Shown piece after piece: positions 11,607-23,470 of a DNA stretch of 64,000 bases. Both the position numbers and the translations under genes were made by a program. Within the stretch, counting starts at the first letter, position 1. Each line of letters starts with the position of its first letter. Source of the DNA: Tuctoria greenei (lineage: Eukaryota > Streptophyta > Magnoliopsida > Poales > Poaceae); NCBI GenBank assembly GCA_036927565.1, contig JAYESD010000001.1:249455097-249519096 (forward strand), read 5' to 3'. The notes beneath the pieces were generated by a model. That model ran no database searches, was not told the origin of the DNA, and worked only from the letters and a program-made list of their open reading frames with translations.

Positions 11607-12431
11607 CTACTCCCACTCCTCGGAATCCTCCTCCTCAGGGTCCTCATCTGGGTCTTCATCATCATCTCCATCATAACCAGAGTTGCTTCGACGGGACTCG
11701 TTGCCATGTGGAGGAGAGTTGGTGGGCTGCTGCGGCACAGAAGGCTTCTTTGAAGATGGCTCCTCATCTGAAGTCTGGTCCAGTGAATGAGTATCGCCTC
11801 GACCGACACGGCGGTCAGGGGAGTCCGGGATCCACGTGGAGGTGTCAGAAGCATAGCCCTTAGGGTCCTCGTCGGTGATCCGACGATACCTCCTCTCATA
11901 GTGCGTGGCGAGGTCACAAACATGTTGTATCTCCTGCTGAGCCTTGTGGAGTCGGATGCTGAGGTGCTCCACATCATCCATCGCCTGGTGAGTTTGTGGA
12001 AGGTCCAGGGGTCCCTCCACGAACCTGGTGATGAAGTTGCCTGTACCACTTGGATGCTGGGGTGTGTAGGTGTGCACGGTGTTCCTCAGCTGGTACCGGT
12101 AGGAGTGACTCCAGAAAGTGATAGCCTCCCAACTAGCATCTTGTTTTGCATGACAACGGTGTACCTTGAGTAACTCGTCTTCATAGTAGATGAACAACTT
12201 GCATGACCACTCTATCATGTAAGGGTGCTGCATCTTGATTGAGTGATAGGTGAGTGACAGTCCCTCGTGCCTGTAGTCGGCATCACATAGTATAGCTCGA
12301 AGTCGAAGTCGAAGTCGAAGTCGTCCTGCAGCCCTTCCATCTGTGCGAATCACCACAGTACGTCGGGGGTCGTTGAGTGGGGAGCTACGGGCAGCAATCC
12401 TACGGTGGGGTACGTATCCTCCAGTGGACAT
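11607..12431 (-). CDS. Extra ORF upstream of gag (orf0-like), unknown function
   Basis: A 274-residue minus-strand frame is open from MSTGGYVPHR to an acidic C-terminus (DDDEDPDEDPEEEDSEEWE). It is the only long frame of this element without a nonsense codon. It starts about 200 bases inside the 5' LTR and ends about 170 bases before gag. Near residues 35-46 a hexanucleotide repeat (12297-12322) encodes alternating RL. A predicted helical part (about residues 145-185, DVEHLSIRLHKAQQEIQHV) precedes a Ser/Pro-rich acidic tail. No conserved enzyme motif was recognised. Some rice gypsy families are known to carry an additional ORF before gag, so this is probably an element gene and not a captured host gene (inference). 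Confidence 0.7.
   Translation of the reverse strand: MSTGGYVPHRRIAARSSPLNDPRRTVVIRTDGRAAGRLRLRLRLRAILCDADYRHEGLSLTYHSIKMQHPYMIEWSCKLFIYYEDELLKVHRCHAKQDASWEAITFWSHSYRYQLRNTVHTYTPQHPSGTGNFITRFVEGPLDLPQTHQAMDDVEHLSIRLHKAQQEIQHVCDLATHYERRYRRITDEDPKGYASDTSTWIPDSPDRRVGRGDTHSLDQTSDEEPSSKKPSVPQQPTNSPPHGNESRRSNSGYDGDDDEDPDEDPEEEDSEEWE
12297..12322. repeat. Hexanucleotide microsatellite (CGAAGT)n inside orf0
   Basis: Four and a half head-to-tail units of a 6-bp repeat lie in the upstream ORF and encode an RLRLRLRLR tract. Confidence 0.8.
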
Positions 12432-12626
12432 ACGGGCAGCTCTCCTGACATTGGCAATCTACAATTTTTGAAACAGAAGAGTGTCAGTAATAAAACAAAT
12501 TAAGGAGTAAATAAAACAAGTACAAGGTAAAGAATACAAAGAAATTTTCACAATTAATTATATTTGAAAATAGTAAAGTCCTTAATTCGTCCTTTTCTAT
12601 CTAGGCTTGCGTCCTACGGGCAACAC

Positions 12627-12639
12627 GGCTCTGATACCA
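12627..12639 (-). other. Primer binding site, initiator Met tRNA
   Basis: The minus strand reads TGGTATCAGAGCC three bases inside the 5' LTR. This is a perfect match to the usual plant primer site for initiator methionine tRNA. Confidence 0.9.
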
Positions 12640-12642
12640 CTT

Positions 12643-15600
12643 TGTCACACCTGGTATCAAAAAGGCAACCAGATGCTTTCCACATGTATGCCAGGATCAG
12701 TTCAGCTCATACATGTGTAGACGAAAGTGAAATACCATAAATAATGCCATGTTCGAGTACATCACCTTATTACATAAATGACCTTCCAGGTCTAAAAGAA
12801 AAGTACATAAGCAGCAGAAAAACATATAAAGGGCTCCAAGCACAGGCATTGCACAGGGGATACGCCAGACTAGAACATCTCATCGGGTCTTCATAGAAGT
12901 CCTGGTTATCCACCTCTTCGTCTTCATAGACTGGGGGGGTATGCAACTAACAAGTTTGAGTACCAACGGTACTCGCAAGTTTGGAAGTTATGACATGAGG
13001 CTCATAACAAGGATGGCAAATAATAGTTAAAGCATTATAGCAATTATAACTTACTCTAATTGTTGTTAAGCACCTACATCTAGGTGAAATTCCCAACCAA
13101 CATCCCAAAATAACCAGGTAAGAACAAGCCCAAACCATCCATTATGTAACCATGTGCTAATTATGAATTTGGTTCCAAGTCGCTCGTGTCCGTGAGCACA
13201 GCTGTCTAGATAGTTTGACAAGACTCTACAGAGTGTGTATCCTTTACCCACAGTTCGTGATTTCATCCCCTGTTGCCAGGTGGACTAAGGTAAACCTCCC
13301 TGATGCCTGTGGTAGCTAACCACATTACACACTTCTGTAGGTGTGTGGCCAGGAGATCATTACGAGGTGTTTCCGGTTGTTCTCCTGACTTGCAGTGGGT
13401 ACTCTAAGGTTTCACCACTCTAGCACCTGGAGTCTATTTTCCCTCCACCAGGAGAAGCCCCCTTTTGAGCCATGCGGATCCCAAGGCAGAATTCTAAACC
13501 CATTCCCCGCCCATTCAATTACCTACGCTACATCGGGAGAGACCAAATAACTAAACCAAGTTGTCCCATATACAATTCTGTGGTGATACTAAAAGGCTTA
13601 GCAACTTCCTCCATAAACCGGTCCTTAGAATCGAATAAGTGACAAGCCCCATACCAAAGTCTTGTGCACGCATGCACCAATCCATACCAAACCCCCTATT
13701 AGATTCCTATCTACTAAATTCATATTTGCCAACATTTCATGAAGCATGGTAAAATAAACATATCATGTAGTTAAATGGACCATATTTAATTAAGCATGGC
13801 TAAGTGTGAACTAATAAATAGTAAAACACCCAAACCAAGCGACAAGGAATTATTGGGAAAAACTAGGGAAACAAAGCATAGGATTCATATTTTAATTTAG
13901 CATGCATCTAACTAAAACTTAACAAAAAGGGTGCAAGATGGTCAAGGAACTTACCTCTAAATTGAGCCTGGTGGTCGACGGAAAATTGCTGCTCTTGAAG
14001 ATTAAATGTCGGTTCTTGCCCCGGCTCTAGTTTTACGACAATGCAAAGATAATAACATACAATAAGAACACATAGAATGCAAACATTTCAAATAAACATA
14101 AATTCTACGCAAAAGTGATTGTATGGTTAATTTAAATTGTACACATAGACCAATTATTGAGAATATAGAGTTAAATGAAATATATTGAGTAAAACATATT
14201 TTTAACAATTTTTATAATTATTAGAAACCTATTATTATTTTCTAGAAATTTTTCTCCTTCAAAATATGCTTAAAATAGATTTATAACATAAAATGTGCAT
14301 TTTACAATTTTTATACTACTTTAATAATTATTTCTACATGCAAATAAATTTTTATGAACTAAATACACTTAAAAAGTATTTTTATGATTAATTAAGCAAT
14401 TTAAATGAATTATAAAAATATTACAGAAATGAAAATAAATTAAAAACATTTTTTAATATATTTTTATATTTATTTTGTAGAAGTTATGGACTTTTATTTA
14501 ATTTCTGGAATTTCCAGGGGATTTTATGTAAAATCAGAACTATTCCAGAGGCTAAAAATAATTTTTATAAAGTTCAGGGGTCATTCTACAATTTTCCAGT
14601 ATTTATTTGCTATTTACTATCATTCCATGGGGCTTTAAAACACTTTTTACTTAATTATCCAGTAATTTTCTAATTTCCAGAAAGTCCAGGGTTGATTTTA
14701 TAAGTTTTTGGACCTATGTGTAAACAATTTAAAAAGCTCAGGGGGTTAGATGTTAAAGTCACCAACGGCTAAGGGGCTTTGAACGTCGGTCGTTGGATTT
14801 AAAGTGCATGGCTTGGATTTAAAAGGCTGAAGGGGTATCCTAGGATCTAATCTTGACCGTTCAACCAAAATCGACGGCACACAAAGGGCCACGTCACCCC
14901 GAACGACGGAAGTGGCGGCGCAGGGCGGCGACTTCGCCGGCGGCACCCCAAAACTCGCTACACGAACTAAGGGACACGTCTAACTTGCAAAAAAGGTAGA
15001 GGGGGACGAGGGGATCTCACCGAAGGTCGTCGCAAGGTCAGAGGAGGGGCGGAAGGTGGTCGGCGACGGTGAGAGGCGGCGGTTCTCGTCGGCGCCCGAC
15101 AAAGTCGGTGACGCAGAGACATTCCTCCCCGACGGCAATGTCTGGCATGATCCTAAGAGCACGGCGAAGGTGTTAGGCTAGTTTTCGAGTCAAGGAATCA
15201 GGTGGAACGATGGGTACACGACCAGCATTACCGAGCTCATCGGTGCTAGGGTTTCGGGTGTCGGGGTGAAGAAATCTGAGGGGGGATTGGTCGGTATTTA
15301 TAGGGCTTCTTCTGAGTAACTGATGGCACCATCATAGGGCACTAGCTGGTGCTTGATTGCAGAGAAACGGAGGGCAATGAAAGGGGGTAATGGGGGCGGC
15401 GACATGTGCGGCCGTTACTCGCGTGCCCGACGTGGCGGGGACGAAGCACCTGACAGGCGGGGCCGGCTGGCAGCAGGAGGAGAGAGGGGTGCGGGCGCGG
15501 GGTGAAGTAGGCCGGTGCAAGGGAGAGAAGGGGAAATGGGCCGGAGCGGGGTTGGCAACCCAGGTAAGTTTATTTTTTTTTCTTTTTCTTTTCTGTTTTC

Positions 15601-15790
15601 TTTTTCTTCTCTTTTATGATTTAAATTTTAAAACCAAAATTCTAACGAATTTAAATTTGAAAATTTTCACACATTCAAATACATATGATGCAATTTGCCT
15701 TATATGGACTTTATTCACAAAAGAAAATATTTTATAACTCTTCACAAATTATTTTTACACATTTTTTTCTCCAAAAATTTGGGTGTTACA
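12643..15790 (-). repeat. 5' LTR of the Tekay-like element
   Basis: 3148 bp, ends TGTAACACC/GGTGTGACA in the sense direction, followed by the target duplication CTAGT at 15791-15795. Its TATA box is at 15295-15302 (minus). Confidence 0.92.
15295..15302 (-). promoter_or_regulatory. TATA box of the Tekay-like 5' LTR
   Basis: TATAAATA on the minus strand; it is the promoter that would start genomic RNA for the 3710-15790 element. Confidence 0.65.
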
Positions 15791-15806
15791 CTAGTTGACA
15801 GGCCTA

Positions 15807-16033
15807 GGTAGCAACAGGGGCAGCAAGGCGATTTGTGAGATGTCATTGTCGGGCGTTGTTCAGTGCCGTGTTGTGCTTTTGTCACTCCTGCAAGAAAACA
15901 CATTGAAAGAAGATTCTCATGTCTACCACCTACGTCAACCCCCCCCCCCCCCCGGCCGGTTGAGCAGAAGATTTTCTCCGGCCTCAGGCTACAGCAGTGA
16001 CTGATGCTGTAGGGGCATGGACTCATCAGCTAT
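15807..16033. other. Short unassigned spacer with a C15 run
   Basis: No gene or element ends were recognised between the hAT-like element and MITE A. A run of fifteen C lies at 15939-15953. Confidence 0.5.
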
Positions 16034-18081
16034 TCATACTGACTCCAACAGAGTATGCAAAGGGACGTAGAAATGTAAAATGAGTATTCGATTTACACTG
16101 TAGTGTCAAATAAGTGTCTCCAACGGGCTAGCTAAAGAGGACATGCATTTCAGGCACCGGGTCGAGCAGGACGCAAATATGCATTTCCTTCTAAACTCCC
16201 CGTCTACTGTTCCACGGGCGTGAGAATCCGCAACACCATGGAATCGGTCAGTGAAGGCGCCGTTGAGTTCCGGGAGGTCCCGCCGGACGCAGCGCAAAGA
16301 CGACCTGGTGCAAGGATGTCGTGCTCGCTCGGACGCGCCATCGCCGCGTGGAGCCATCATCGCTCGCGTCGGCATGGCGCGAGGATCCAGTGTTCGCTCT
16401 GAAGCGCTATCACCGCGTGGGGCTGTTGTCGCTCACGTTGGCCTGGCGGAAAGACCCGGTGCTCGCTCGGACGCGCTGCCGCCGAACCTGATGTGACACC
16501 CAGTTCCGAAAATGAACCAAGTGAACGCATATGTGTGCCCAGGATGTTCAACACACGTACACGAGTGCATTCACAAAAGAGTATACAGAAAATTACCACA
16601 GAACAAGATTAATTAACCAAATTTTATTACACTAACCATATCATCCTCGAGTACAGGTTCTAATGAATATTAATGACAAGTTTAACTAATGCAGCAGAAA
16701 TAAACTAATTAAGCAACTAAACAGCTAGGCAGCATAAGCGATAGGGTAGCGCAACTCCATGCACCACCACAGGCAAGCTGACAATAGACACGGCCTAGAA
16801 CTCCACATTATCGCCATTAAACTCCTAATCCTGACCTGCAACTGTTGGGGGGGGGGGGGTTGCAAGGGCGAGTACATGTCGTACTCAGCAAGTGTGGAAA
16901 GTATGACATGTGGCTGATTCAAATGACGAATATAATAATGGTTGAGTGCTGAAAAGTACATTAAAACATTTGAAAAGCAATATATTACATGTATATGAAA
17001 TAAACCCATCATAAGCCATATAGTTATCATAATGCCAGTCCATATTCCATATCCATCATCATATACCAACATCCATATTCAATACCAGAAATTAATTCAT
17101 AACCATCCATAACCATTACCAAACCATAACCATAACCAACCAACCATCCCAAATCCCAAGTTTCCTCTAATCATGTGAGGGTCCAGGTTGCTCATAACCG
17201 GGAGCACGACTATCATGATAGTTTTAGACATACTCTGCAGAGGTTGTACCGCTTTACCCAAGTGTTTGTGATTTTATCACCTTTCGTTGACTATATAATC
17301 TCAATTATGCCGTCTCACACTTTTGTAGGTGTGTGGCCAAGAGATCACAAAATAGCCTTTATGAAGGGATTACTAGCCTATTTAGACCCCACTGAGGTTT
17401 CACCGGTGGCAATGTCTCCAACTAAGCACATCTTCAACCAAAGGCCCCCTCTTGAGCCATTCGGATCCCAGGGTAGTCTCACCAATCATCAACAAACGCA
17501 ATCCGACTACCCCTTCCCCGAGCATCTTTTATGGTCCAAATAGCACTGGCAAAGCCCTAATTAATCAGCTACGCCGCACCCATACTTGGCCTCGTGGTGG
17601 CACTGTAAATCCTGGATGGTCGCTCCACGAACCGGACCTTAGATCTAAAGCAAGTAATCCACCATACATCCAACCCATCCACATACCAGGCTTCCTTAGA
17701 TCACCCATTACCATATCAGATTTAACCAGTTCATGTTAACCACAATCTCATTAATGCATAATTAAATTAAGTAGTGTAGTTGTTCTTCCATCCCAATTAA
17801 TTAAGCGAAGCAAAAAGGTAAAAATCCCATCCCGACTCTCTACCATATATCTTAGGTGACAAGGGTGGTTAAACAAAGCTAGTAAACTTCCTATCATAGG
17901 ATTCCTATCAAATTGACACAAGCATGCAGTTTTGCAAACAAAACATTTATTTCAAAATAGGATCAATATGCTTCAAGGACACTTGCCTTGCTCTTGGGAT
18001 TGGTTCGGGTCAAAGCCTTCAAACTCTTGGTGTTGTAGATCCTCCGCGGCACTCTCTAGCGCAAATCCGTCTAATCCGCAC

Positions 18082-18956
18082 TGCCAGAGTGTGATTCCGG
18101 CAATTCTCCCAGTACTACCGTTGATAGCCCGCAGAGTTCTTAGTTCAGTTGTGGGTGTGCGGAGATTCAGAAGAAGGTGGCAATTTGACACAAGTATTTA
18201 CGAGGTTCGGGTCGCCTGAGCGTAATACCCTACTCCACGGGTGTGTGTTGTTGTTGTATTGAGCGTTTGAGCGCTTTGAGTGTTAAAGACTAGAGTGTCT
18301 TGTCTCCGCGTACCTGGACGTATCTTGCCGTCACTTGTGTATCGCTCGACCAGTCCTTTTATAGTACAAGGACTAGTCATTACATCGTTAGCCTAGCCCG
18401 ACATGTGGCCCTGGCGGTTACTGATGCTTAATACACTATTAATGTGCTTAATTACCCTTAATAGTGTGGTAACGCGCCTTGACAGTGGCGTTACAGGTAT
18501 TAAGGGCCCTCCGATCATGTGTCATTAAGATAGCATTAATGACACTTAATCGGATCTTGAGGTCTTTAATGTTCCTTGAAGGTCCAAGCCATTGGAAGTC
18601 CACCACTCTGCCTGTTGAGGTTGAAGGTCCGGCGGTTCGACGCGTGGCAGCTCCGGAGCTTACTGTCTTGGACGAGTAGGTCTGCTGCTGTTGTATACGT
18701 GTCGGTACTGGAGCTTCCCTCTGTCGGGGGTTAGGTCCGGGGGTGCCACACGGGTATCTAGTCCGGAGCTTTCCCATGTGTGGAATGTAGCTTCGGTTTA
18801 ACGATACGCGTGGCGGCACTGGGACTAACAATAGAAGGGAGGCGGGTCCGGTTCCGTATGACTCGTGGGGTCTTCAGAGGTCTTCAACTCAGACAGGTGG
18901 AGTTCCTTTGAGGTCTTTGCAGTCCCAAACGGTATCAGGTATGCAGGGTACCGATA
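18082..18956 (-). repeat. 3' LTR of the Tat element
   Basis: 875 bp, the same length as 30231-31105. The ends are TGCCAGAGTGTG and GGGTACCGATA in plus-strand reading, while the partner has TGTCGAAG and CCGACA. The ends have therefore picked up point changes. The polypurine-like GGGCCCAAGGGGCCAC (minus strand, 18957-18972) abuts it. Confidence 0.9.
18356..18363 (-). promoter_or_regulatory. TATA box in the Tat 3' LTR
   Basis: TATAAAAG on the minus strand, followed by a GA-rich leader. The same site is at 30505-30512 in the 5' LTR and 58994-59001 in the related solo LTR. Confidence 0.65.
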
Positions 18957-19493
18957 GTGGCCCCTTGGGCCCACCTCTAGGAGAGACTTTTTCGATTAAG
19001 TCCTTCTGCGGGAGGTGGGTCCATTCTTTGATTTTTGCGCCGTGTCTTCAAGGGTCTTTGGATGTGCCGTTGAGGTGGTGGTTCGCAGTTAAACCACCAC
19101 CGTGTGCGCCTTCAGGATGCGGCAGGTGAGATCTGTGTGTGCGGATCTCACGCAATTGAAGATCGTCGGTTCCCAATACGAAAACCGTATTGGTTCCGCG
19201 CGCCCTGTCAGGCTGCCACCTTCGGGTTTCCCACCTCTCATGATGACAATTGTTCGCCTGGGGTAAGGACCTCGACTTGATCGTCAGGGTGGCCCCGGGC
19301 CCCCTTGTCTTTGGCAGGGTGAAGTTTTTGAACTGTATCGTAGGCTCCTCTGCGGTTTCCATCCAAGCGTTGTGGGGGCTTACTTAAGAAGGAAAGTGCG
19401 CACCGTTTGGGATTCCTTACGCTTTCATTTGAACTTGCACTCGAATCCTCCAAACTTTTGCTTACTTTTCCTCTCTCGCCCCGCCGTGCTGCA

Positions 19494-22400
19494 ATGGAGT
19501 TGGGTCTCTGCTAGAGTCGTCTCACGACCGATGGTGATTTGAAGAAGGTCCGGACCTACATGGGGTGGTCCAGTGACTCCTTCAACCCCTTGGTGCGCGC
19601 CGGCAAGCTCCCGAAGAAGGAGCGTGCCGGTGACATGGTGTACTTCTCCGCGTACGCCATGGTGGGAGTGATCCCACCTTTCTCTACTTTTCTCTTGATG
19701 CTGCTAGACATCTATGGTCTGCAGCTGTACCACCTTGGCCCCCACTCCATTCTTCTCGTGTCAACCTTCGTCCACTTCTGCGAGATGTGGGTGGGTATTC
19801 CCCCCTGCGTCAAGCTCTTCCGTACCTTCTTCACCATCCACACCACCGGCAAGAGCGACGAGTATCTTGGCTTCTACTACTTTGTGAAGAGCAAGAAGTG
19901 CCTGTACAAGTACTTGAGGTCGTTACCTTGCAGCAAGTGGGACGACGGGAAGAAGGATTGGATTGTAGTCATGGCAGAGGAGCACGAGAAGCTGGAATTG
20001 CTCGAAGGCCTTCCCAACGTCGACACTGAAGCTTGGAGCGAAGTTCCAGTGCTGTCGGACGCCTTCAATCCTGCCCTGACCAGGATCTGCCAATGTGTGG
20101 AAGGAGGGGTGACTCCCCAGGTAGTCTTCTGCAACTTCCTGGTCAACAGGTGAGCTCCGCTGAAGAAGAGGGAGAAGCTTTCCTGGGCCCTCAACAGCGT
20201 GATGGACGATGACTGGATTGAGACTGGTTTGAAGTCCAACCTGGAAGGCGCAACTTTGGAGCTTCATCTCAAGAAGTTCTAGCACGACACTGACGTCAAG
20301 GGCAATGACTTGTCTCCGCCGGCGGCTTTCCTCCCTCTAAACATGGAGGCGGAGTTCATCAAGGAGCTCCGGTGGAAGATGTCGGTGATTGACAACCTCG
20401 GTGAAGTTGAGAGGCGTCCGACCACCAAGTTGGCGATCCCCGGAACTTTTGAGGGTGGCCCTACTCCTGCTCCGAAACAGAGAGTTGAAGTCGTGGGCAA
20501 GGGCAAAGAGTTGGCCGAGCCCTCGAGCCATAAGAGGAAGTTGAAGCACTTTGACGGGAGGTCCGTCAGGCCTGCTCCTTCCACAACGGCTCCTTCTCCC
20601 TGGCGGGGGAGGTCTTCAACGGCGACACCAGCTCCAGCATCAGTGTCTCCCCGAGCTGCCAGCTCCTGCCATGTGACTCCGGTACTAGGGCCAGCTAAGG
20701 GCTCTAGATCCGAGGGTCCTTCTCAGTCGAGGGGGGCCTCAACCAAGACGTCGCTGACGGCGGCGGTGAGCTTCGGAGAGCCTTCCGGAGCTACTATGCC
20801 AGTTGCGACTGGGTCGTGCCCTGAGCGTCCGGTGAAGAGGTTCCGCGCTAGCTGGAGCAGAAGCCTTCCAAGGTAAATTTATTTTTTTACCTCAGTTGAT
20901 TCTTTTTGTTGTAACCATATTTTGAGTTTCTTCGTCCGTCATCCACAGGGTACCCAAGAAAGGGGTTGAAGCACCGGTTCCTGTAATAGCAACTGATGTT
21001 GTGTAGGCAGAGGCTCCAGCTCAAGTTCCAGCACCGCCCCAGGTGGTGGCTGAGGTTGTGGCAGCTCCGGCGCCAGCTGTTGTGGTCCTTGACCTCGAGT
21101 CATCTCCTGAAGCTCCTGTTGTAGCACCGGACCACGGGAATGAAGATGTACCAGTGGCACCAGCTCTAGAGGTTGAAGCTCTGGTTTTGGATGCTGTGAT
21201 GATAGATGCTCCGACCTCAGAGCCGGAGGTAGCTGCAGTTCCGGCCCTAGAGCCAAACGTTGTTGAAGCCCCGACAGTGGAGCCGGTGGTTGACGAAGTT
21301 CCGGCTCCTGAGCCGGTTGTCGCGGAGGTGCTGGCCCCTGAACCGGTAGAGGTCGAAGCATCGGCGCCTGAATCGGCGGTGGAGGAGGCACCAGCACCGG
21401 AGCCGGAAGTGTCCTCAGCTCCGGCCGAATCTTCAACGCCTACCCCGGAGGTGGTGGTTTCGGAGGTACTCGTGCCCGAGCTAGGGTGCCAATATGAAGC
21501 TGACGGTCCTCCGCCTGAGGGACCAGTTGTTGATGACCTGGCGGCGGGACCTTCGGAGCCGACGCTGGAGGTAGAAACTTATGTTGCACGACCTTCCTTA
21601 TCCCAGAGGGTGGCCCTAGTGCCTCGGAAGCTCAGGGGACCACTCTTGTAGAGTGGGACCCGATTTTTTTATGGAGAACCTGCTGGAGCCAGCAGAGAGG
21701 ACCCCGGCGGGTCCGGAGCCGATCCCCCTGTCATTATCCATCGACAACGCCTGCTCCAGCCTTCGTTAGGTTCAGCTGGCCTTTTACCACGATAGCAAGG
21801 CCCTCGAGGAGGAGCGCCAAACCCTTAGGAGGTGGCGCAACCAGCTCCAATTCGATACCAAGCTGGCGACGAGGCTGGACGACGACAAGGAGTGGGTGAA
21901 AAGGGAGAAGGCCCGGTTGGATTACTGGGGTCAGCTGCTTGATGAGAGGGAAAGCATGGTGCGATCCCTCGACGACCAGTCCCGGGCCATCCACGAACTG
22001 GTCGTGACTGCTAATGAAGCAGCAAATGATCGCCAGGAGAAGCTCAGCGCCATCCATGACAGCCTCGCCAAGCGCCGAGAGGCTCTTGAGGAGCGGGAGA
22101 AAAAGCTCGAAGATGAAGAGCAAAAACTCCTGGAGCTGCGGGATGACCTCGTGAAGAGGGAGGAGGAGCTTACTCAGAGGCTGACTGTGGGTGACAAGAG
22201 CCTCGCGGAGCGCACCAAGAAGTTGGAGGATCTCTACGAGAAAGAGGAGAAGAAGGTCTGGCAACAAGGACAGGACCGCACCACGAGGGAGAATGAAGTT
22301 GCTGCCAGGGAGAAGAAAGTGCGGGGCCGGGAGAGAGACCTGGTCGACCGCCGGAACAAGATCCATGTCCTGGAAGAGGAGCTTGGTAAACTCGAAAGTC

Positions 22401-22876
22401 AAGTTGCTGAAAAGATTCAACAGCATGCCAAAGAGGTTGAGTGCCTTACCCGGGAGGGTTCGAAACTTGCAGCGACCAAGAGGTCCTTAGAAGAGGTGCG
22501 AGGCTCAAGGGCTGCGGAGTCCCAACAAGTATGGGACTTCTTGGGCAAAGCCAATGACGCACTGATGCTGCTGGGCTTTAGTCCCATGCGTCCGGATGAT
22601 CCAGAGCCGGAGCTAGGCCAGGCGTTGAAGGTGTTGAGCTGGGCGGGCAACAAGCTCAACAAGATGGGCGATGTCATCATGGACCAGTTGGAAACCGAAG
22701 GACAATCCATGGCAAAGAACGTCGCAGAGTACATGCTGACGTGCTACACGAGCCGGGATCCTCACTTCCCACTAGACCCGGTGCTTGGAGGTCCCATGGA
22801 CGGAGAGGGAGATGCCGCCAAGGCCAGCGTGTTGGAGGTTGCCCAGAAGGTTGCCTCGTTCTTCCATAGGATTTAG
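19494..22876 (+). pseudogene. Antisense gene of the Tat element: gypsy-type transposon domain, Pro/Ala-rich region and coiled coil
   Basis: A plus-strand gene lies inside a minus-strand element. ATG at 19494 (MELGLC) is followed by a stop at 19512. The same frame then runs 19539-20876, broken only at 20151 (TGA) and 20281 (TAG). The first 200 residues (WSSDSFNPLVRAGKLPKKER to KDWIVVMAEEHEKLELLEGL) resemble the plant 'putative gypsy type transposon' domain. An intron at 20873-20948 (GTAAAT to CACAG) restores the frame into a Pro/Ala/Glu/Val-rich repeat region (EVPAPEPVVAEVLAPEP, to 21651), with a stop at 21004. A 326-residue coiled-coil segment (21896-22876, rich in E, K and R heptads) ends the protein. 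Nearly the whole product is readable past a few stops. Function unknown. Confidence 0.8.
20873..20948 (+). other. 76-bp intron of the antisense Tat gene
   Basis: The donor GTAAAT follows AGG-coding AG and the acceptor is CCACAG. Splicing joins AG and G into an Arg codon and leads into the frame that continues into the Pro/Ala-rich part at 21043. The segment has a T-rich tract, as expected of a plant intron. Confidence 0.65.
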
Positions 22877-23099
22877 GACTTTCTCCTTGTATCTTCCACT
22901 TGTATCTTCTCTTCTTTTCTCCAATTTTGTAATTTCTTGTCCTCAGATGAATGAAATCCAAAAAGTTTATGAATTTCATTTTTTGTCTTCAACCTTTGTC
23001 TCACTTGGCCCCCTGGTAGATGTACACAATTTGATTGCGAACATGTACCAAAAGGATGTGACATTTTGTTGAAGACTTGAATGCTTCGAACTTGTAAAG

Positions 23100-23470
23100 T
23101 ATAGGTCCAAAGTCGTCGATAGCAGGGCCCCTTGAGGTTTTCGGGGCTTAGTAGCTCCGGCAGCGACCTTTATCAACGGTCAGAACATCGACAGCTGGTC
23201 CTCTGGGGTTGTTGGAGCTTAGTAGCTTCGGCAGCATCCACTGTCAACACGTAGAGTGTCGACAGCAGACCCTGTCAACACGTAGAGCATCGACAGCAGA
23301 CCCCATTAGGGTGTCCTTCTATCATCTTTCCTTCACGTTGACGGCTGGCCCCCTAGATTTGCCAGAACTTGGTAGCTCCGGTGACGCCTACTATCAATGT
23401 TTGAAACATCGACAGCGGACCACCTTAGGGGGTGTCGGAGCTTTGATAGCTCCGGCTTCATCCACCATCA
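23100..23470. repeat. Degenerate 70-75 bp tandem repeats
   Basis: Units contain GCTTAGTAGCTCCGGCAGC-like and CATCGACAGC-like sequences. These start near 23145, 23216, 23366 and 23440, and a 29-bp piece is duplicated at about 23248-23300. They lie downstream of the antisense gene, between it and the integrase 3' end. The rest of 22877-24335 shows no coding sequence. Confidence 0.65.

Larger units (their letters stand above)
3710..15790 (-). mobile_element. Complete Tekay/Del-like gypsy (chromovirus) LTR retrotransposon
   Basis: A full-length element reads on the minus strand. Its LTRs are 3710-6834 and 12643-15790, starting TGTAACACCC and ending CCAGGTGTGACA in the sense direction. The primer site is 12627-12639 and the polypurine tract is next to 6834. 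Identical 5-bp target duplications CTAGT lie at 3705-3709 and 15791-15795. The internal genes in sense order are an extra upstream ORF, gag, protease, reverse transcriptase, RNase H, and integrase with a chromodomain-like tail. The 3.1-kb LTRs, the gene order and the C-terminal chromodomain point to the Tekay/Del clade. The LTRs differ by scattered substitutions and small indels, so the insertion is not recent. Confidence 0.93.
3311..15806. mobile_element. hAT-like non-autonomous element rich in GCTCGAGCTCG, split by a gypsy insertion
   Basis: 3311-3709 is packed with GAGCTCGAACTCG-like runs around an AT-rich core and starts TAGGTCCGTGAATAAAGCTC. The missing right end is found after the gypsy element at 15796-15806. 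Read inverted it starts TAGGCCTGTCAAC, an imperfect inverted terminal repeat. Short elements with such ends are usually assigned to hAT. A perfect 8-bp target duplication could not be found (AGGTAGGT on the left and AGGTAGCA on the right is the best candidate), so the exact ends are uncertain. Without the insertion the element is about 410 bp. Confidence 0.6.

Noticed and set aside
11576..12173. Other frames over the orf0 region
   Set aside because: They overlap the 274-residue frame on the same or opposite strand and show no domain.
21734..22426. 230-residue minus-strand frame rich in Leu
   Set aside because: Mirror of the coiled-coil coding region on the plus strand; Leu/Lys/Glu-rich helices give long antisense frames.
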